A stretch of 44,533 bases of DNA, from contig JAGWZL010000013.1 of the NCBI GenBank assembly GCA_018968815.1, positions 1 through 44,533 of the forward strand. Direction: 5' to 3'. Within the stretch, counting starts at the first letter, position 1. Each line of letters begins with the position of its first letter. Under the pieces are notes generated by a model that did not search any database, was not told where the DNA came from, and worked only from the letters and a program-made list of their open reading frames with translations. Source of the DNA: Verrucomicrobiota bacterium. Its GTDB lineage: Bacteria; Chlamydiota; Chlamydiia; Chlamydiales; SM23-39. Made by a program: the position numbers and the translations under genes. Below are positions 35,954-44,411 of the stretch, one piece after another.

Positions 35954-36679
35954 ATGGCCATAGCTCTCAGCATTACCGCTGAACAAAAAAATGAATTATT
36001 GAAATTCTTAAAAAAGAACCGCGGCGCCGATTTAGTGACCGTATATCTCGCTTTCATTGAAGAAAAATATCACATGAAACCGATTTTATTCCCTCGCGAT
36101 AAGACGATCTATCAGAGTCTGGATGATCTCATTCGCATTCTGGAGTCGCAAGGAAAATTATGGCGCGAGACCGAGATCACCATCCAATTTGGCCAGCAAA
36201 GCGTCAATGAAAACACAAAAAAGATTTACATCTGCCCCTTTACCGGGAAAGTGTTTGGCGACAATACCTGTCCAAATCCTCAAGATGCGATTTACGATTG
36301 GGTTGCCAAGTGTCCTGAAAACAAGGAGCGGGTCGGGGGGCTGCCCGTCAAGCGATTTTTTGTATCTGAAGACCCCGAAGTGATCAAAAATTACGTGAGC
36401 GAGAGAAAGTCTTCGATCAAAAAAGTCGTCTATTCCTCCGCGATTACAGGAAAACTATTCAACAGCAAAGCGGCCGTTCTCGACGATTTCAAAAAAAATC
36501 ACATCAAAGAGCTCACCTTGCTGGAAGTGCAAAACCAAAATCGGTTCCAGATCGAAGAGCATTTTTTGGCCTTTATCCAAAAGCATCTGACAGAGGACAA
36601 AATTGCCTCTTTTGTGGAAGCTCTTTCGCAGCACGCCGAATTTGAACCCTATTTAGAAAAATGGGTCGAATCGGATTAG
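35954..36679 (+). CDS. Conserved chlamydial hypothetical protein (CT538-like, DUF2709)
   Basis: 241 aa, cytosolic. ATG 35954 is preferred over the longer open frame because GAGG lies six bases upstream. It contains two similar segments, IYICPFTGKVFGDN (~93-106) and VYSSAITGKLFNSK (~161-174), suggesting an internal duplication. Function unknown. Its 3' end overlaps tsaE by 19 bp. The order CT538-like gene-tsaE-dnaQ matches CT538-CT536, with engB added here. Confidence 0.8.
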   Translation: MAIALSITAEQKNELLKFLKKNRGADLVTVYLAFIEEKYHMKPILFPRDKTIYQSLDDLIRILESQGKLWRETEITIQFGQQSVNENTKKIYICPFTGKVFGDNTCPNPQDAIYDWVAKCPENKERVGGLPVKRFFVSEDPEVIKNYVSERKSSIKKVVYSSAITGKLFNSKAAVLDDFKKNHIKELTLLEVQNQNRFQIEEHFLAFIQKHLTEDKIASFVEALSQHAEFEPYLEKWVESD

Positions 36680-37077
36680 CGGGACGCCACCTCTTAAAAA
36701 CCGGTGAGGAGACCTTCGCTTTTGGCGTCATGGTTGCGCAACGCTTACCCAAACAAGCCATCCTTGCCTTATCGGGCCCCTTAGGCGCTGGGAAAACGAC
36801 GTTTGTCCAAGGCCTTGCCCAAGGGCTCGGGATCACAGAGCCCATTCAAAGCCCCACCTTCATTCTCTTAAATGTCTATGATGGGCTGGCCCATTTCGAT
36901 TTATACCGGCTGAAACACGAGAGCGATTTCACAAACCTTGGCTTTGAGGAATATTTGAACGCGCAGATGGTGTGTGCCATCGAATGGCCTGAAAGGATCT
37001 CCCACCTCTTGCCGTCCGATACCCTGCACATCCGTTTTGAATATGGGGAGGGAGGGCGCATCGCGCACGTGTTATGA
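36661..37077 (+). CDS. tsaE: tRNA threonylcarbamoyladenosine biosynthesis ATPase TsaE
   Basis: 138 aa. ATPase partner of TsaB/TsaD in making t6A37 of tRNA. The Walker A is GPLGAGKTT (39-47), followed by SPTFILLN and FDLYRL, both TsaE hallmarks, and AIEWPERI. The start lies inside the previous gene and the stop overlaps engB by 4 bp, so translation of the four genes is coupled. Confidence 0.93.
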   Translation: MGRIGLAGRHLLKTGEETFAFGVMVAQRLPKQAILALSGPLGAGKTTFVQGLAQGLGITEPIQSPTFILLNVYDGLAHFDLYRLKHESDFTNLGFEEYLNAQMVCAIEWPERISHLLPSDTLHIRFEYGEGGRIAHVL

Positions 37078-37637
37078 AAGCCCGATATCTTCTCTCTACA
37101 TTATCCGATTTTCCGAGTCTCAAAGATCCACGCGGGACTCCTTTGCCAGAAGTGGCGCTGGCGGGGCGCTCCAATGTGGGCAAATCGAGCTTGATCAACC
37201 ATCTGTTTGGGCAAAAGAATGTGGCGAAAACTTCCGCCACTCCGGGAAAAACGCAACTCATCAACTTCTTTGCCGTCGATGAAACCTTTCTCATGGTCGA
37301 TCTGCCTGGGTACGGCTTTGCCAAAGCTCCGTTGGAAGCCGTGCAAAAATGGTCTTCTGCGATTGATGCCTATCTCAACAATAGACCCACGCTGAAATTG
37401 ATCTTGCTCTTGGTCGATGTGCGCCGAGAGATGTGTAGAGAAGATCTCCAGATGATGGAGTGGGCGCATGCGCGGCAAATTCCCCTTTTGTTGATATTGA
37501 CGAAAACTGATAAACTCAACCGATCGGAAAAAGCGGATGCTTTAAAAAAATATCCCGAGGCTATTTTGTATACCACGATGACCCCTTCCGCCTCCAAACT
37601 GCTTCAGAAAAAGATCGAGGCGATTTTATGGGATTGA
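37074..37637 (+). CDS. engB: Ribosome biogenesis GTPase EngB/YsxC
   Basis: 187 aa. Essential GTPase in 50S assembly. G1 is GRSNVGKSS (31-39), the G2 Thr lies in TPGKTQLINF, G3 is DLPGYGFA and G4 is LTKTDKL. Start overlaps tsaE by 4 bp and the stop overlaps dnaQ by 10 bp. Confidence 0.95.
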   Translation: MKARYLLSTLSDFPSLKDPRGTPLPEVALAGRSNVGKSSLINHLFGQKNVAKTSATPGKTQLINFFAVDETFLMVDLPGYGFAKAPLEAVQKWSSAIDAYLNNRPTLKLILLLVDVRREMCREDLQMMEWAHARQIPLLLILTKTDKLNRSEKADALKKYPEAILYTTMTPSASKLLQKKIEAILWD

Positions 37638-38377
37638 TCCATCAAGACATTTTTGTTTGTCTCGACTGTGAATCGACAGGTCTGGATCCAGACAAGGATC
37701 GCATCGTTGAAATTGCGGTTGCACGATTCACGTTTGATCATATTCTGCAGTCGTTTGAATCGCTCATTAATCCAGAGTGTGAAATCCCTCAAGTTTCGCA
37801 AGACATCCATAAAATTTCTTCAGACATGTTGCAAGGCAAGCCCAAAATCGCCGAAGTGCTCCCCGATCTTTTAAAGATGATTGATGGCCATGTGATTGTA
37901 GGCCATGGGATTGGCTTTGATATTGCCCTCATTGCAGCGGAAGCCAAACGGCACCAAATTCCCACCCATATCGAAAAGCAAAAGTTCATCGACACTCTGC
38001 GACTCGCTCGTCTATACGGAGAAAGTCCCATCAATTCCTTGGAAAAACTCCGTCAACATTTCAATATCGAGCCGGAAGGGGCGCATCGAGCGATGAGCGA
38101 TGTGACGGTCAACATTGAAGTATTCAAGTACTTGACGAAAACCTTTCAGACGACAGAACAGATTCTGGAAACCTTGAAAAAGCCCATTAAACTCAAAGCG
38201 ATGCCGCTCGGCAAACATAAGGGGAGAAAGTTTGATGAAATCCCCTTGGAATATCTGCTTTGGGCGGAACGGAAAGATTTTGATCAAGATCTCCTGTTTT
38301 CGATCCGTTCTGAATTGCGCAATCGCAAAAGGGGCGGCGGTTTTGAGCAATCGGCCAATCCTTTTGCCGATCTTTGA
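37628..38377 (+). CDS. dnaQ: DnaQ-type 3'-5' exonuclease with C-terminal DUF3820-like domain
   Basis: 249 aa. DEDDh exonuclease: Exo I LDCESTG (Asp13, Glu15), Exo II GHGIGFD, Exo III HRAMSD. Residues ~195-245 (MPLGKHKGRKFDEIP..YLLWA) form a DUF3820-like tail also seen on other DnaQ-like proteins. It may be the proofreading subunit or a stand-alone exonuclease; Chlamydia has more than one dnaQ (CT536 is the positional match). Confidence 0.88.
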   Translation: MGLIHQDIFVCLDCESTGLDPDKDRIVEIAVARFTFDHILQSFESLINPECEIPQVSQDIHKISSDMLQGKPKIAEVLPDLLKMIDGHVIVGHGIGFDIALIAAEAKRHQIPTHIEKQKFIDTLRLARLYGESPINSLEKLRQHFNIEPEGAHRAMSDVTVNIEVFKYLTKTFQTTEQILETLKKPIKLKAMPLGKHKGRKFDEIPLEYLLWAERKDFDQDLLFSIRSELRNRKRGGGFEQSANPFADL

Positions 38378-38384
38378 GAAGTTG

Positions 38385-38419
38385 TATACCGAAAACAGTG
38401 TCTCTGCTATACACAAATG
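38385..38419 (+). repeat. Terminal fragments of type I and type II hairpin elements
   Basis: TATACCGAAAACA (38385-38397) resembles the end of type I and TATACACAAATG (38408-38419) is identical to the first 12 bp of type II. CAAAAGTTG, also part of the type II arm, follows as codons 2-4 of pgk. Alternatively TGCTATACA here is simply an extended -10 box for pgk. Confidence 0.45.
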
Positions 38420-38424
38420 CACGC

Positions 38425-39597
38425 ATGCAAAAGTTGAAACTCAAAGATCTCGATGTACGGGGAAAACGGGTGCTCATGCGGGTCGATTTCAATGTCCCCA
38501 TGGAAAAGGGGAAAATCACCGATGATTCCAGGATCCGCGCCGCTCTTCCCTCCATTCAATATGTATTGGATCACGGCGGCTCGCTCATTTTGATGAGCCA
38601 TTTAGGAAGACCGAAAGGAAAACCAGAAAAAGAGTTTTCGCTTGCGGGGGCGGCTCAACGGCTCTCCGAGTTGCTTCATATGCCGGTGACCATGGCGCCC
38701 GATTGCATCGGCCCGGAAGTCGCAAAAATGGCCAGACAACTGAAGCCCAAAGAGATTTTGATGCTCGAAAATTTGCGCTTTCACTCTGGGGAGGAGGCGC
38801 CAGACAAAGATCCCGATTTTGTGAAACAGCTCGCCTCTCTGGGAGATTGCTATGTCAACGATGCCTTCGGCACAGCGCACCGGGCGCACGCATCGACCGC
38901 TGTCATTGCCCAATTTTTCCCCAACACTTCCGCCATGGGCTTTCTCATCGAAAAAGAGATCCGAGAACTATCCCCCCTGCTTGCCAATCCCAAGAGGCCC
39001 TTTTACGCCATCATCGGGGGAGCCAAAATTTCGACCAAATTGGGCGTCATCAAACAGCTGCTCAGCAAAGTCGATGCCCTTTTTATTGGCGGCGGGATGT
39101 TCTACCCCTTTCTCAAAGCCGATGGAGTGGCCGTCGGCGCCTCGATTTGCGAAGATCCAGCCCAAATTAAAGACCTTCCGAAAGACAAATTCCGCTTCCC
39201 TAAAGATCTGGTGATCGCCGATCGGTTCGCCAATGACGCCCATGTGAAAACCATTCTGGTGCAAGAAGGCATCCCGCCAGGTTGGCAAGGGATGGATATC
39301 GGCCCTCAAACAGTCCAAGCATGGTCGAAAGAACTGCAACAAGCATCCACCGTATTCTGGAATGGCCCCTTAGGCGTTTTTGAAATGCCCCGGTTTGCAA
39401 GCGGCACTCAGCAGATTGCAGAATGCCTGGCACAAGGCCGCGCAAAAACCATTGTGGGCGGCGGGGACTCCGTCGCAGCCATTGAGCAAATGGGACTTCA
39501 AACAAAATTTACTCACCTCTCTACAGGAGGCGGAGCCTCTCTGGAATTTTTAGAATTTGGCCATCTGCCCGGCATCGATGTTTTAACCAATCGATAG
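38425..39597 (+). CDS. pgk: Phosphoglycerate kinase
   Basis: 390 aa. Glycolytic ATP production from 1,3-bisphosphoglycerate. RVDFNVP near 19-25, DDSRIRAALP, SHLGRPKG, the hinge/nucleotide segment GGAKISTKLGVI, and GGGDSVAAI...STGGGASLEFLE at the C-terminus are all present. The ATG at 38425 fits the family N-terminus; no Shine-Dalgarno is visible. Its 5' edge overlaps repeat-like fragments. Confidence 0.95.
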   Translation: MQKLKLKDLDVRGKRVLMRVDFNVPMEKGKITDDSRIRAALPSIQYVLDHGGSLILMSHLGRPKGKPEKEFSLAGAAQRLSELLHMPVTMAPDCIGPEVAKMARQLKPKEILMLENLRFHSGEEAPDKDPDFVKQLASLGDCYVNDAFGTAHRAHASTAVIAQFFPNTSAMGFLIEKEIRELSPLLANPKRPFYAIIGGAKISTKLGVIKQLLSKVDALFIGGGMFYPFLKADGVAVGASICEDPAQIKDLPKDKFRFPKDLVIADRFANDAHVKTILVQEGIPPGWQGMDIGPQTVQAWSKELQQASTVFWNGPLGVFEMPRFASGTQQIAECLAQGRAKTIVGGGDSVAAIEQMGLQTKFTHLSTGGGASLEFLEFGHLPGIDVLTNR

Positions 39598-39614
39598 GAT
39601 CAAAAAATCTCTTT

Positions 39615-39782
39615 GAACCTATCCCAATAAAAAGTTTCAGTCGATTTTTTGGTTCTTTTGAGAGATTTTCGATTATTTTTCGGGGGGTCATATCAGCTTT
39701 CGTATATGACCCCCCGAAAAATAATCGAAAATCTCTCAAAATAATCCAGACAATCGACGAAAAATTTTATTGGGATAGGTTC
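39615..39782. repeat. Long hairpin element, type III, copy A
   Basis: 168-bp palindrome between pgk and the nucleotide transporter gene. The ends are GAACCTATCCCAATAAAA and its complement. The inner arms (GAGAGATTTTCGATTATTTT, then CGGGGGGTCATAT) pair perfectly around a 10-nt loop. Between outer and inner arms the sides differ: TTTCAGTC and GGTTCTTTTGAG on the left against TTCGTC and GGATTATTTTGAG on the complement of the right. Confidence 0.95.
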
Positions 39783-39832
39783 TTATACAAGCGATTTTTG
39801 GAGATGGAATTAATGGGAAAATATGCCATGCT

Positions 39833-41377
39833 ATGAGCACAGAAAATTCAATACGAGACTGTCTCTTTATGCAGGAAGATAGCGAGGCAAAATTTGGAAA
39901 ATGGCGCTCCTTGTTCTGGCCCATCCATGCCTGGGAATTGAAAAAATTCGTTCCCATGTTTTTCATGTTCTTCCTCATTTCTTTCAACTATAACGCCCTT
40001 CGCGCATGTAAAGATTCTCTGGTCGTGACCGCCCCTCAATCGGGAGCCGAAGCGATCCCCTTTATTAAGGTTTGGGCCATCCTGCCAGGAGCCCTTCTAC
40101 TCACCTATTTGTTCACGCGCCTCTCGAACAGCTTCAACCGCGAAAAAGTGTTTTATATCATGATGAGCCTGTTTCTCGGGTTCTTTTTAATCTTCACCTT
40201 TGCCCTGTTCCCCGCTCAAGACTTCATCCACCCGCACGCTCTTGCCGATAAATTACAAGCTGCTCTGCCAAAAGGATTTAGCGGACTCATTGCCATGTTT
40301 AGGAACTGGACGCTTACCCTATTTTACGTGATGTCGGAGCTTTGGGGGACGGCGATCCTGAGCGTTCTATGGTGGGGGTTTGCCAATGAGGTGACGCGCG
40401 TCGGGGAAGCGAAGCGCTACTACGGGCTGCTCATGATTGGGGCCAACTTGGCAGGGATTCTGTCTGGGCAGGTCTCGGTCTATCTTTGTAATCAAGCTTT
40501 TATTGAATCGATTCCTTTTGGCAAAACCAACTGGGATCAATCGATTTTATTTTTGAATTCTCTCATTATTTTTTCTGGGGTGGCGACGATTGCGATCTAC
40601 CGCTGGCTGAACCACCATGTGATCCGGCCGAGCGAGCGCCACGCTCCTCCGCCTGAGAAGATCAAAATGTCTCTGCGCAACACCTTTGCCTACCTTGCGA
40701 AATCAAAATATTTGCTTTGCATGGCGCTCATTGTTCTGACCTATAACATTTCGATCAATTTGATCGAGGTTGTCTGGAAAAACCAGATCAAGCAACTGCA
40801 CCCGCACCCGTCTGATTATAACATCTACATGGGCGAAGTCATGACTCTGATGGGCATCATTGCCACTGTGGCCTCACTCGTAACAGCCTTTGTGATCCGC
40901 AAATTCTCTTGGACGATGAATGCCTTAATCCCTGCGGGGATCATGCTGGTCACAGGGCTTGGCTTTTTCCTCGTCGTGCTTTTCCCCGATTCGGGCCTGA
41001 CAGGGGTTGCGGCGATGATGGGCTCCACCCCACTTGCCTTGAGCGTCGCCTTAGGTGGCCTCCAAAATAGTTTGGGCCGTGCATCCAAATACACGATCTT
41101 TGACGCGACCAAAGAAATCGCCTTCATTCCGCTGAGCAAAGAATCGAAACAGAAAGGGAAAGCCGCCATCGATGGCGTAGGCTCCCGCATCGGCAAATCG
41201 GGAGGGTCGGTCATTCACCAATCGCTCATCTTGATTTTCTCATCCGTGGCCGCCTGCACTCCGTATGTGGCAACCATTTTCTTCGTCGTGATCCTCGTTT
41301 GGATTTATTCAGTGGTCACCTTAGGCAAACAATTCGACAGCCTCACGAAGCCAGCTCTCACAAAAGAAACCGCGTAA
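39833..41377 (+). CDS. Nucleotide transporter of the ATP/ADP translocase (NTT) family
   Basis: 514 aa, about 12 membrane segments. These carriers let intracellular chlamydiae exchange bacterial ADP for host ATP or import nucleotides. Family features are FWPIHAWELKKFVPMF, NYNALRACKDSLVV in TM1-2, ELWGTAILSVLWWGFAN, and the TKEIAFIPLSKESKQKGKAAIDGV segment before the last helices. Whether it is an ATP/ADP antiporter or an H+-driven NTP importer cannot be decided by eye. An alternative start at 39869 (MQEDSEAKFGKW) fits the usual N-terminus better; neither has a good ribosome site. Confidence 0.93.
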   Translation: MSTENSIRDCLFMQEDSEAKFGKWRSLFWPIHAWELKKFVPMFFMFFLISFNYNALRACKDSLVVTAPQSGAEAIPFIKVWAILPGALLLTYLFTRLSNSFNREKVFYIMMSLFLGFFLIFTFALFPAQDFIHPHALADKLQAALPKGFSGLIAMFRNWTLTLFYVMSELWGTAILSVLWWGFANEVTRVGEAKRYYGLLMIGANLAGILSGQVSVYLCNQAFIESIPFGKTNWDQSILFLNSLIIFSGVATIAIYRWLNHHVIRPSERHAPPPEKIKMSLRNTFAYLAKSKYLLCMALIVLTYNISINLIEVVWKNQIKQLHPHPSDYNIYMGEVMTLMGIIATVASLVTAFVIRKFSWTMNALIPAGIMLVTGLGFFLVVLFPDSGLTGVAAMMGSTPLALSVALGGLQNSLGRASKYTIFDATKEIAFIPLSKESKQKGKAAIDGVGSRIGKSGGSVIHQSLILIFSSVAACTPYVATIFFVVILVWIYSVVTLGKQFDSLTKPALTKETA

Positions 41378-41385
41378 AAATACCT

Positions 41386-41423
41386 GAGGGGGCTGGGGCT
41401 TATTCGCCTGTCGGTGCCCCCTC
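41386..41423. terminator. Possible bidirectional hairpin between NTT and LRR genes
   Basis: GAGGGGGC (41386-41393) and GCCCCCTC (41416-41423) can pair around a 22-nt loop, in the convergent junction and the last codons of the LRR gene. No T-run follows, so terminator function is uncertain. Confidence 0.35.
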
Positions 41424-42770
41424 TAAAACAGGAGAGGGGTACGTATTACCTGGGAGAGGCTTGGGGGCGCTCACTGGCTGACCCCACTTCGGGCATTTTG
41501 TTTTGATGAAGTCCTCTGGCACTGCTTGGATGAAATTCCCATCTAAGCGAATTTCCCTTAATTCAGGCCATGTATTCCCCAAAATAAACGACGGAAGCGC
41601 CGTGACCCCTAAATAGGAAAGGTCCAACGTTTGGATCTGCCTATGCCGAGGCTCTTCGATTACTGCATATATGATCTCTGCTGTCGTCGAATGGTGGTAT
41701 CCGAATCTGTTTCGCATCCATTCTTGCTGCAGCGCCCATGCGGTTGCACAACAATTGATATATTCTTGCAGAATCACATCGCAGTATAGACACTGCTTTA
41801 TATAAAGTTCATTGGACTGAAAGCCTACATCGAGCTTTAAAACATCGAGCAAATCTTTATACAATGTGCAGATGGTTTCTCGCTTCAAGTTTAGGCAAAT
41901 TGGGTCGTTTGCCGGAATGGGACCTTGAGGAGTGAGAAATGTAAAAAAGTGCTGACATGAACCATCCTCGATTTTTTTTGTCGCGTCCGATTGAATTTGC
42001 TTAATCATGGAAATATCCATGGGATCATATTCCTGAATCTGCAGGACAGGAGAAAGCCTTTTACGTTCTAACCGCAAAAACGAAGGAATAGTGCAGTTAC
42101 ATGGAGTGCTGGCACATGGAGTCCAGTAGGGTTGAGTGCGGTCGGGGTCAGTGCTGTCGGGGTCAGTGCGGTCGCGTCGATGGCGGGCACATCGAGTGCA
42201 GGCACATCGCAAGATAAGGCTTTTCAGAGCTTGGCTTTCCCTCATCAAGCGTAATACTCCCCGGGCAGTGAATTCTGAACAGTCGAGTAATTTGACTTTT
42301 GCGAGCTGCGGCAAACGGGCCATCTGCTCACACACCTCATCAGAGATTTGGAAATTCCTACACTCCAACTGTTGTAAGAAAGCCCAGGTCGGTTGAGACA
42401 GTAACTGTGCGATCCCTTTACCGCTAATCCTTGGCAAGGCGTTCAGACGAAGGATCTCCACTCCAGACAATGTAGCCAATTTGAGTATATCCGTATCGGT
42501 CAGGGCAGGAGCGTTAGAAATCTCGACTGAGTTCAGGTTTGAACATCGACAGATCCATGACCACCACTGTGGCTGAATGTTTCCGGTGAATACTACGCCC
42601 CTAGGCCGAGCGGGCTCTGTAGGACGAATGAACCAGTCAAACTGCCGTTCAAGATCCGGGTAATTGCCAAATTCAAATAGGCTCGTTCCCTTCAAAAAAG
42701 GCATTGAAGTAGAATGAAGCGGCGGAAGATTCACGTCAGCAAATTGTACCCTCGAAGACACTGCACTCAT
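41400..42770 (-). CDS. Leucine-rich-repeat protein, candidate effector
   Basis: 456 aa, no signal peptide. Residues ~60-185 contain LRRs of the cysteine-containing/AMN1-like type (VEISNAPALTDTDILKLATL, LDCSEFTARGVLRLM). Residues ~187-225 are an odd Cys/Arg/Asp/Thr-rich linker built on a short DNA repeat (RDRTDPDSTDPDRTQP). A unique central region follows, then one or two typical LRRs near 388-430 (IQTLDLSYLGVTALPSF). GAGG precedes the ATG by ten bases. LRR proteins of intracellular bacteria often act in the host, which is inference here. The linker looks hypervariable, so length may differ among strains. Confidence 0.75.
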   Translation of the reverse strand: MSAVSSRVQFADVNLPPLHSTSMPFLKGTSLFEFGNYPDLERQFDWFIRPTEPARPRGVVFTGNIQPQWWSWICRCSNLNSVEISNAPALTDTDILKLATLSGVEILRLNALPRISGKGIAQLLSQPTWAFLQQLECRNFQISDEVCEQMARLPQLAKVKLLDCSEFTARGVLRLMRESQALKSLILRCACTRCARHRRDRTDPDSTDPDRTQPYWTPCASTPCNCTIPSFLRLERKRLSPVLQIQEYDPMDISMIKQIQSDATKKIEDGSCQHFFTFLTPQGPIPANDPICLNLKRETICTLYKDLLDVLKLDVGFQSNELYIKQCLYCDVILQEYINCCATAWALQQEWMRNRFGYHHSTTAEIIYAVIEEPRHRQIQTLDLSYLGVTALPSFILGNTWPELREIRLDGNFIQAVPEDFIKTKCPKWGQPVSAPKPLPGNTYPSPVLEGAPTGE

Positions 42771-42873
42771 ATGAATTCACCCTCGTTTTTGGATGCGCAG
42801 AATTTTACGCTCATAGAAAAAATTTGAAAAGGAAAAGAAGTGCCGAAAATGAAAAAATCCTCTACCATCTCTG

Positions 42874-44271
42874 ATGATGGAAATACAATCCAATAAGCCA
42901 CTCGGGGTCTTTCAACTGGTGATGATCAATGTCATTGCGGTCGATAGCATCCGCACCCTCACCTTTTCCGCAGTCTATGGATCGAGCCTGATCTTCTTCT
43001 ATCTTCTCATGGCTCTCTGCTTTTTCATCCCGACAGCTCTGGTCTCAGCAGAACTGGGAACAGGCTGGCCTACACGAGGCGGCATTTATATTTGGGTCCG
43101 CGAAGCCTTTGGGAAAAAGGCCAGCTTAGTCATCATCTGGCTCAATTGGATTTACAATGTCATCTGGTACCCAACGATCATGGCCCTGATCACGGGCACA
43201 CTCACCTACCTGTTCAATCCCGACTTAGCAGGCAATGCGCTGTACATGTGCACATCTGTTCTCATCCTCTATTGGGCAGCGACATTGGTCAATTGTTTTG
43301 GCATGAAAACATCGAGCCTTCTGAGCGTCATCGGCGCCCTTGTCGGCACCATTTTCCCCATGCTATTCATCACACTGCTCGGCATCATCTGGATCGCAAA
43401 AGGCAACCCCATGCAAATCACGTTCAGCTGGCGCGATCTATTGCCCCACAATACCGACACAGGCAATTTAGCGTTTCTGACCAACGTGCTTTTTGGACTG
43501 CTAGGCCTCGAGATGGCGGCCACCCATGCCGCTGAAATGCGCAACCCCAAGCGCGATTACCCCCGCTCTTTATGGTCGGCCGTGATCATCATCCTTTGCA
43601 CCATTGTTTTCGCCTCTTTGGCCATCGCCATTGTCGTGCCAAATCAACAATTGAGCCTCGCAACAGGGGTCATGCAAGCCTTCAAGGCCTTTTTAGACGC
43701 CTACCAGATCTCCTGGTTGCTCCCTGTGGTCGCCCTGTGCATCGTTTTAGGCGCCTTTAGCCAAGTGGGCGCCTGGATTATTGGCCCGACAAAGGGCCTC
43801 CTCGTAGCCGCACAAGATGGCTCCTTCCCCAAATTTCTCACCAAAACCAACGCCTGCGATGTGCCGGTCCGCATCCTCATCCTACAGGCCCTCATCGTAT
43901 CGGTCCTCTCGCTCGCTTTTCTCCTCTTCCCCACCATCAATAATGCCTACTGGATTCTCTCTGTCGTCACCGCGCAACTCTCGCTCTTCGTATACATCGC
44001 CCTCTTTGCCGCAGCCATCAGACTCCACTACCGCAAACCTCACGTGGAACGCTCTTTCCGCATTCCAGGAAAAAAAGGGGGCATTTGGACCGTTTGCACT
44101 CTCGGCGCTCTCACCAGCGTTCTGGTGATCCTCATCGGATTCATCCCCCCCACTCAAATTCCCTTTCACAATGTCCTTTTATATGAATGCATTCTCCTTA
44201 TCAGCATGGCCATCTGCTGCGCGATCCCCCTCGCGTTTCTCAAAACAAAGCGTTCCTCTTTACAAAAATAA
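42874..44271 (+). CDS. APC-family amino acid permease/antiporter
   Basis: 465 aa, 12 membrane segments. TM1 (GVFQLVMINVIAVDSIR), SAELGTGWPTRGGIYIWVREAFG in TM2-3, and GLEMAATHAAEMRNPKRDYPRS in TM6 match the glutamate:GABA antiporter/XasA-like branch (GadC, AaxC). FRIPGKKGGIW near 390 precedes the last helices. The substrate is unknown; uptake of host amino acids is likely. Two adjacent ATGs (42874, 42877) are possible starts. It is divergent from the LRR gene. Confidence 0.88.
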   Translation: MMEIQSNKPLGVFQLVMINVIAVDSIRTLTFSAVYGSSLIFFYLLMALCFFIPTALVSAELGTGWPTRGGIYIWVREAFGKKASLVIIWLNWIYNVIWYPTIMALITGTLTYLFNPDLAGNALYMCTSVLILYWAATLVNCFGMKTSSLLSVIGALVGTIFPMLFITLLGIIWIAKGNPMQITFSWRDLLPHNTDTGNLAFLTNVLFGLLGLEMAATHAAEMRNPKRDYPRSLWSAVIIILCTIVFASLAIAIVVPNQQLSLATGVMQAFKAFLDAYQISWLLPVVALCIVLGAFSQVGAWIIGPTKGLLVAAQDGSFPKFLTKTNACDVPVRILILQALIVSVLSLAFLLFPTINNAYWILSVVTAQLSLFVYIALFAAAIRLHYRKPHVERSFRIPGKKGGIWTVCTLGALTSVLVILIGFIPPTQIPFHNVLLYECILLISMAICCAIPLAFLKTKRSSLQK

Positions 44272-44294
44272 TCATTTCCTATTTTTAAGAAATT

Positions 44295-44411
44295 ATGGAG
44301 TCCATCATCCCATTGATCTTTGAACATGCCCAATACGCCCATTGGCTGGTTTTTGGCGCGCTGAGAGGGTGTCTACAAAGTAAGGTTCAGTCTTTTTTAG
44401 GGTTCTTTTGA
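44295..44411 (+). pseudogene. Probable DedA-family gene, broken by a hairpin element
   Basis: The frame begins ATG GAG TCC and encodes MESIIPLIFEHAQYAHWLVF, continuing GAL, which resembles the N-terminus of DedA membrane proteins. At 44364 the hairpin element begins; the frame runs 15 codons into it and stops at TGA 44409-44411. The rest of the gene, if present, lies beyond the window end. The family call rests on ~23 residues. Confidence 0.5.
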
